Made by a program: the position numbers and the translations under genes. The notes beneath the pieces are model-generated. The model saw only the letters and a program-made list of their open reading frames with translations. It ran no database searches and was not told the DNA's origin. A stretch of 64,000 nt of DNA from Ideonella oryzae (GTDB taxonomy: Bacteria; Pseudomonadota; Gammaproteobacteria; Burkholderiales; Burkholderiaceae_C): NCBI RefSeq assembly GCF_024055665.1, contig NZ_JAMXMC010000010.1:62001-126000 (forward strand). Direction: 5' to 3'. Position 1 is the stretch's first letter. Each line of letters starts with the position of its first letter. Below are positions 60,594 to 64,000 of this stretch, piece by piece.

Positions 60594-63500
60594 TCAATGC
60601 ACCTCCGTCACGGTGGCGGGCGTCTGCACGGCCGGCGGGTGACCCGCAGGAGACGCCCGGTTGAACAGCCGCATCACGACGACGAAGAACAGCGGCACGA
60701 AGAAGATGGCCAGGAAGGTGCCGGTGAGCATGCCGCCGATCACGGCATTGCCCAGCGCGTTCTGCGCTCCCGAGCCGGCGCCACTGTTGTGGGCCAGCGG
60801 CACGATGCCGAGCACGAAGGCCAGCGAAGTCATCACGATCGGGCGCAACCGCAGGCGGGCGGCCTCCACCGCGGCCTGCAGGTGGCTGCGGCCCTGGGCC
60901 ACCAGGTCCTTGGCGAACTCGATGATCAGGATGGCGTTCTTGCTGGCAAGGCCCACGGTGGTCAGCAGCCCCACCTGGAAGTACACGTCGTTGAGCTTCC
61001 AGGTCAGCATGGCCGCCACCAGTGTGCCCAGCACACCCAGCGGCACCACCAGGATCACGGCCACCGGGATGGACCAGCTCTCGTACAGCGCCGCCAGACA
61101 CAGGAAGACGATCAGCACCGACAGCACATAGAGCGCCATGGCCTGCGAGCCGGTCTGCTTTTCCTGCAGGGAGACACCCGTCCACTCATAGCCGATGCCC
61201 TTGGGCAGGCGCGCGGCCAGCTCCTCCATCTTGGCCATGGCCTCGCCGCTGGACATCATGCCGGGAATGGCCATGCCCAGGATCTCCACCGAGGGCTCGC
61301 CGTTGTAGCGCTCCAGCCGGGGTGAGCCGGTGGTCCAGCGCCCGGTGGCAAAGGCGTCGAAGCGCACCATCTGGCCCGCGCTGTTGCGCGCATACCAGCG
61401 GCCCAGGTCCTCGGGCACCATGCGGTAGGCCGCGTCGCCCTGCAGGTAGATCTTCTTGACCCGGCCCTTGTCGATGAAGTCGTCCACGTAGGCACTGCCC
61501 CAGGCGGCCGACAGCACGCTGTTGATGTCCGACACCGACAGGCCCAGGGCCGTGGCCTTGGCCTTGTCGATGCTCAGCTCGAACTGCGGCGTGTCGTCCA
61601 TGCCGTTGGGGCGCACGCCGGCCAGCCCCTTCTCCTGCGAGGCCATGCCCAGCAGTTGGTTGCGAGCCTGCATCAGCGCCGCATGACCCAGGTTGGCCCG
61701 GTCCTGCAACATCAGGTCAAAGCCGGTGGCATTGCCCAGCTCGGACACTGCCGGCGGAGTGATGGCGAACACCGAGGCGTCCCGGATCAGGGTGAAGGAC
61801 TGCATGGCGCGGGCCGCAACCGCGTCGGCCTTGAGATCGGCACCATGGCGCTCGTCCCAGGGCTTGAGCTTCACGAAGGCCAGGCCCATGTTCTGCCCGC
61901 GACCCGCGAAACTGAAGCCGCCGACCGTGAAGATGGACTCGACGGCGGCCTTCTCGTCCACGAGATAGTGCCGCTCCACTTCCTTGAGCACTTCGCGCGT
62001 GCGTTCGGCCGTGGCCGTCGGCGGCAGTTGCACCAGCGTGAAGAGGGTGCCCTGGTCCTCATCGGGCAGAAAGCCCTTGGGCAGCTTGATGTAGGCCCCG
62101 ACCACCAGCAGCGCCAGCACCGCGTAGATCACCAGGTAGCGCCGGCTGCGGTGCAGCATGTGCTGAACCGCGCCGCCATAGGCCTCGCTGCTGCGACGGA
62201 AGTTGCGATTGAACCAGCCGAAGAAGCCGGTGGCGACCTCACCATGCCCTCTCTCGACCGGCTTGAGCAGGGTGGCGCACAGGGCCGGCGTCAGCACCAT
62301 GGCGGTCAGCACCGACAGCGTCATCGCCGAGACGATGGTGATCGAGAACTGGCGGTAGATCACGCCGGTGGAGCCACCGAAGAAGGCCATCGGCACGAAC
62401 ACAGCCGCCAGCACCAGGGCCACACCCACCAGCGCGCCGGTGATCTGCCCCATGGACTTCTTGGTCGCCCCCTTGGGCGAGAGCCCCTCCTCGCTCATCA
62501 CCCGCTCGACGTTCTCCACCACCACGATGGCATCGTCCACCAGCAGACCGATGGCCAGGACCATCGCGAACATGGTCAGGGTGTTGATGGTGAACCCGGC
62601 GGCCATCAGCACGCCGAAGGTGCCCAACAGCACCACCGGCACCGCGATCGTCGGGATCAGCGTGGCGCGGAAGTTCTGCAGGAACAGGTACATCACCAGG
62701 AACACCAGCGCCACGGCCTCGACCAGGGTCTTGACCACTTCTTCGATCGCGATGCGCACGAACGGTGTGGTGTCGTACGGCTTGACCACCTTCATGCCGG
62801 TCGGGAAGTAAGGCTGCAGCTCGTCCATCTTGGCCTCGACGGCCTTGATGGTGTCCAGCGCGTTGGCGCCGGTGGCCAGCTTGATGGCCAGGCCCACGGC
62901 CGGCTTGCCGTTGAAGTAGGCCGAGATCGCGTAGTTCTCGCTGCCCAGCTCCACCCGGGCCACGTCCGACAGGAAGACCTGCGAGCCGTCCGACTGCGTG
63001 CGCAGCAGGAGTTGCTTGAACTGGTCCACCGTCTGCAGACGGGTCTGGGCGGTGATGGTGGCGTTGAGCTGCTGTCCCTTCACCGAAGGCGCTCCACCCA
63101 ACTCGCCCGCCGACACCTGGGCGTTCTGGGCCTGGATGGCGCTGCTCACGTCCGCCGGGGTGAGCTTGTACTGGTTGAGCTTGCTCGGATCCAGCCAGAT
63201 CCGCATCGCGTACTGGGCACCGAAGAGCTGGGTCTCGCCCACGCCGGGCACCCGGCTCATCGGATCCTGGACCGACGAGGCGACATAGTCGGACAGGTCC
63301 GCGTCGCTCATCTTGCCGTCCTCGGAGATGACGGCCAGCACCGCCAGGAAGTTGGTCGAGGACTTGGTGACCTTGACCCCCTGCGACTGCACGGCCTGTG
63401 GCAGCAACGGCGTGGCCAGCGAGAGCTTGTTCTGCACCTGCACCTGGGCGGTGTCGGGGTTGGTGCCGTTCTCGAAGGTCAGCGTGATCGACACATTGCC

Positions 63501-63755
63501 GGTCGAATCGCTGGTGGAGCCCATGTAGAGCAGGTGGTCCAGCCCCTGCATCTTCTGCTCGATCACCTGGGTGACGGTGTCCTCCAGGGTCTTGGCGGAA
63601 GCGCCCGGGTAGGTGGCCGAGATGGCGATGGCGGGGGGCGCGATGCTGGGGTACTGCGCGACAGGCAGTGCCGTGATCGACAGGACGCCGGCCAGCATCG
63701 TGATGATGGCCAGGACCCAGGCGAACACGGGCCGGTCAATGAAGAAGCGTGCCAT
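60594..63755 (-). CDS. acrB: RND multidrug efflux transporter (AcrB/MexB, HAE1 family)
   Basis: 1053 residues, matching AcrB (1049). N-terminus [20 protein letters not shown], porter-domain pattern [20 protein letters not shown], proton relay Asp pair in [18 protein letters not shown] (helix 4), and a C-terminal membrane half ending in [14 protein letters not shown]. It exports hydrophobic drugs, dyes or solvents with the AcrA-type adaptor (at 63780 onward) and the OprM-like channel. The substrate range cannot be inferred. Confidence 0.95.
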   Translation of the reverse strand: MARFFIDRPVFAWVLAIITMLAGVLSITALPVAQYPSIAPPAIAISATYPGASAKTLEDTVTQVIEQKMQGLDHLLYMGSTSDSTGNVSITLTFENGTNPDTAQVQVQNKLSLATPLLPQAVQSQGVKVTKSSTNFLAVLAVISEDGKMSDADLSDYVASSVQDPMSRVPGVGETQLFGAQYAMRIWLDPSKLNQYKLTPADVSSAIQAQNAQVSAGELGGAPSVKGQQLNATITAQTRLQTVDQFKQLLLRTQSDGSQVFLSDVARVELGSENYAISAYFNGKPAVGLAIKLATGANALDTIKAVEAKMDELQPYFPTGMKVVKPYDTTPFVRIAIEEVVKTLVEAVALVFLVMYLFLQNFRATLIPTIAVPVVLLGTFGVLMAAGFTINTLTMFAMVLAIGLLVDDAIVVVENVERVMSEEGLSPKGATKKSMGQITGALVGVALVLAAVFVPMAFFGGSTGVIYRQFSITIVSAMTLSVLTAMVLTPALCATLLKPVERGHGEVATGFFGWFNRNFRRSSEAYGGAVQHMLHRSRRYLVIYAVLALLVVGAYIKLPKGFLPDEDQGTLFTLVQLPPTATAERTREVLKEVERHYLVDEKAAVESIFTVGGFSFAGRGQNMGLAFVKLKPWDERHGADLKADAVAARAMQSFTLIRDASVFAITPPAVSELGNATGFDLMLQDRANLGHAALMQARNQLLGMASQEKGLAGVRPNGMDDTPQFELSIDKAKATALGLSVSDINSVLSAAWGSAYVDDFIDKGRVKKIYLQGDAAYRMVPEDLGRWYARNSAGQMVRFDAFATGRWTTGSPRLERYNGEPSVEILGMAIPGMMSSGEAMAKMEELAARLPKGIGYEWTGVSLQEKQTGSQAMALYVLSVLIVFLCLAALYESWSIPVAVILVVPLGVLGTLVAAMLTWKLNDVYFQVGLLTTVGLASKNAILIIEFAKDLVAQGRSHLQAAVEAARLRLRPIVMTSLAFVLGIVPLAHNSGAGSGAQNALGNAVIGGMLTGTFLAIFFVPLFFVVVMRLFNRASPAGHPPAVQTPATVTEVH

Positions 63756-63779
63756 GGTGTGTGAATCTCCCGGGCCGGA

Positions 63780-64000
63780 TCAGGACTGGACGGCCGTGGA
63801 CGCCACCGACTTCGGGGGCGTGGGGCCGGCCCCGGCGGGCAGTACCTCAACGGTCTGGCCGGGCCGGATCTTCTGCAGGCCATCGAGCACCAGGCGGTCG
63901 CCGGCCCTCAGACCCGCAGTCACCAGCCAGCGCTCACCCAAGGTCTGGCCGAGCTGCAGCGTGCGCAGCTCGATCTTGTTGTCGGCCGTGACGACGTAGG
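63780..64000 (-). CDS. acrA: AcrA/MexA-type periplasmic adaptor, C-terminal fragment
   Basis: The minus-strand frame is open from the right edge to a TGA at 63780-63782, showing about 73 C-terminal residues: VVTADNKIELRTLQLGQTLG, RWLVTAGLRAGDRLVLDGLQ and KIRPGQTVEVLPAGAG. This matches the end of the membrane-proximal domain of HAE1 adaptors. The start and hairpin domain lie outside the window. It is the first gene of the acrA-acrB-oprM-like operon, with 24 bases between its stop and acrB. Confidence 0.85.
   Translation of the reverse strand, partial: YVVTADNKIELRTLQLGQTLGERWLVTAGLRAGDRLVLDGLQKIRPGQTVEVLPAGAGPTPPKSVASTAVQS

Noticed and set aside
1-64000. tRNA, rRNA, insertion sequences or CRISPR arrays
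   Set aside because: No cloverleaf, conserved rRNA stretch, transposase-like protein or regular repeat array was recognised on reading; a tRNAscan/Infernal run would be needed to exclude them firmly.

Overview
The window looks like chromosome of a GC-rich, motile betaproteobacterium of the order Burkholderiales (Leptothrix/Sphaerotilus/Ideonella/Rubrivivax-like). This rests on the flhDC-motAB-che order, the very high third-position G/C, the DUF2917/MocR pair and LpxO. The genus is an inference. Nearly every base is coding. I see no rRNA, tRNA, insertion sequence, phage or CRISPR array. The window cuts a gene at each end: the C-terminus of an O-GlcNAc-transferase-like protein on the left and the C-terminus of an AcrA-type adaptor on the right.

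1-7950, glycan island: an OGT (SPINDLY-type) tail, two paralogous GT2 + DUF707 modules in opposite orientation, a GT2-sulfotransferase fusion, an SGNH-hydrolase-like protein and a UDP-galactopyranose mutase. Its position beside flhDC suggests that it decorates flagellin or another surface structure.

7951-24620, motility and chemotaxis: flhDC, a candidate sigma-28-driven small RNA ending in a textbook terminator, motAB-cheY-cheZ, a small unknown gene, a membrane methyltransferase and a divergent NarL-type two-component pair. A second block follows: a CheZ-like protein, cheY2, cheA, three chemoreceptors and cheW. Five sites match the FliA (sigma-28) consensus and divide the region into transcription units. 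cheR, cheB and cheD are not in the window.

24626-34156: an orphan FtsX-family permease, then a dipeptide/oligopeptide ABC operon (dppA, an unusual LivK-type lipoprotein, dppBCDF). 34359-42960: a DUF2846 lipoprotein, a MacA-MacB-outer-membrane-factor efflux set, a MocR regulator divergent from a DUF2917 gene, the lipid A hydroxylase LpxO and a small membrane protein.

42998-54620, purine/pyrimidine scavenging: an exported nucleosidase, an exported NUP-family protein, a TonB-dependent receptor, an adenine deaminase, a complete BMP-type nucleoside ABC transporter and a CodA-like deaminase. Together they suggest import of nucleosides or their oligomers across both membranes, base release in the periplasm, and deamination inside.

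54658-64000: an exported PrxQ-type peroxiredoxin, a GntR/FCD regulator leading a polar-amino-acid-type ABC operon, and on the minus strand an RND efflux operon (acrA partial, acrB, oprM-like).
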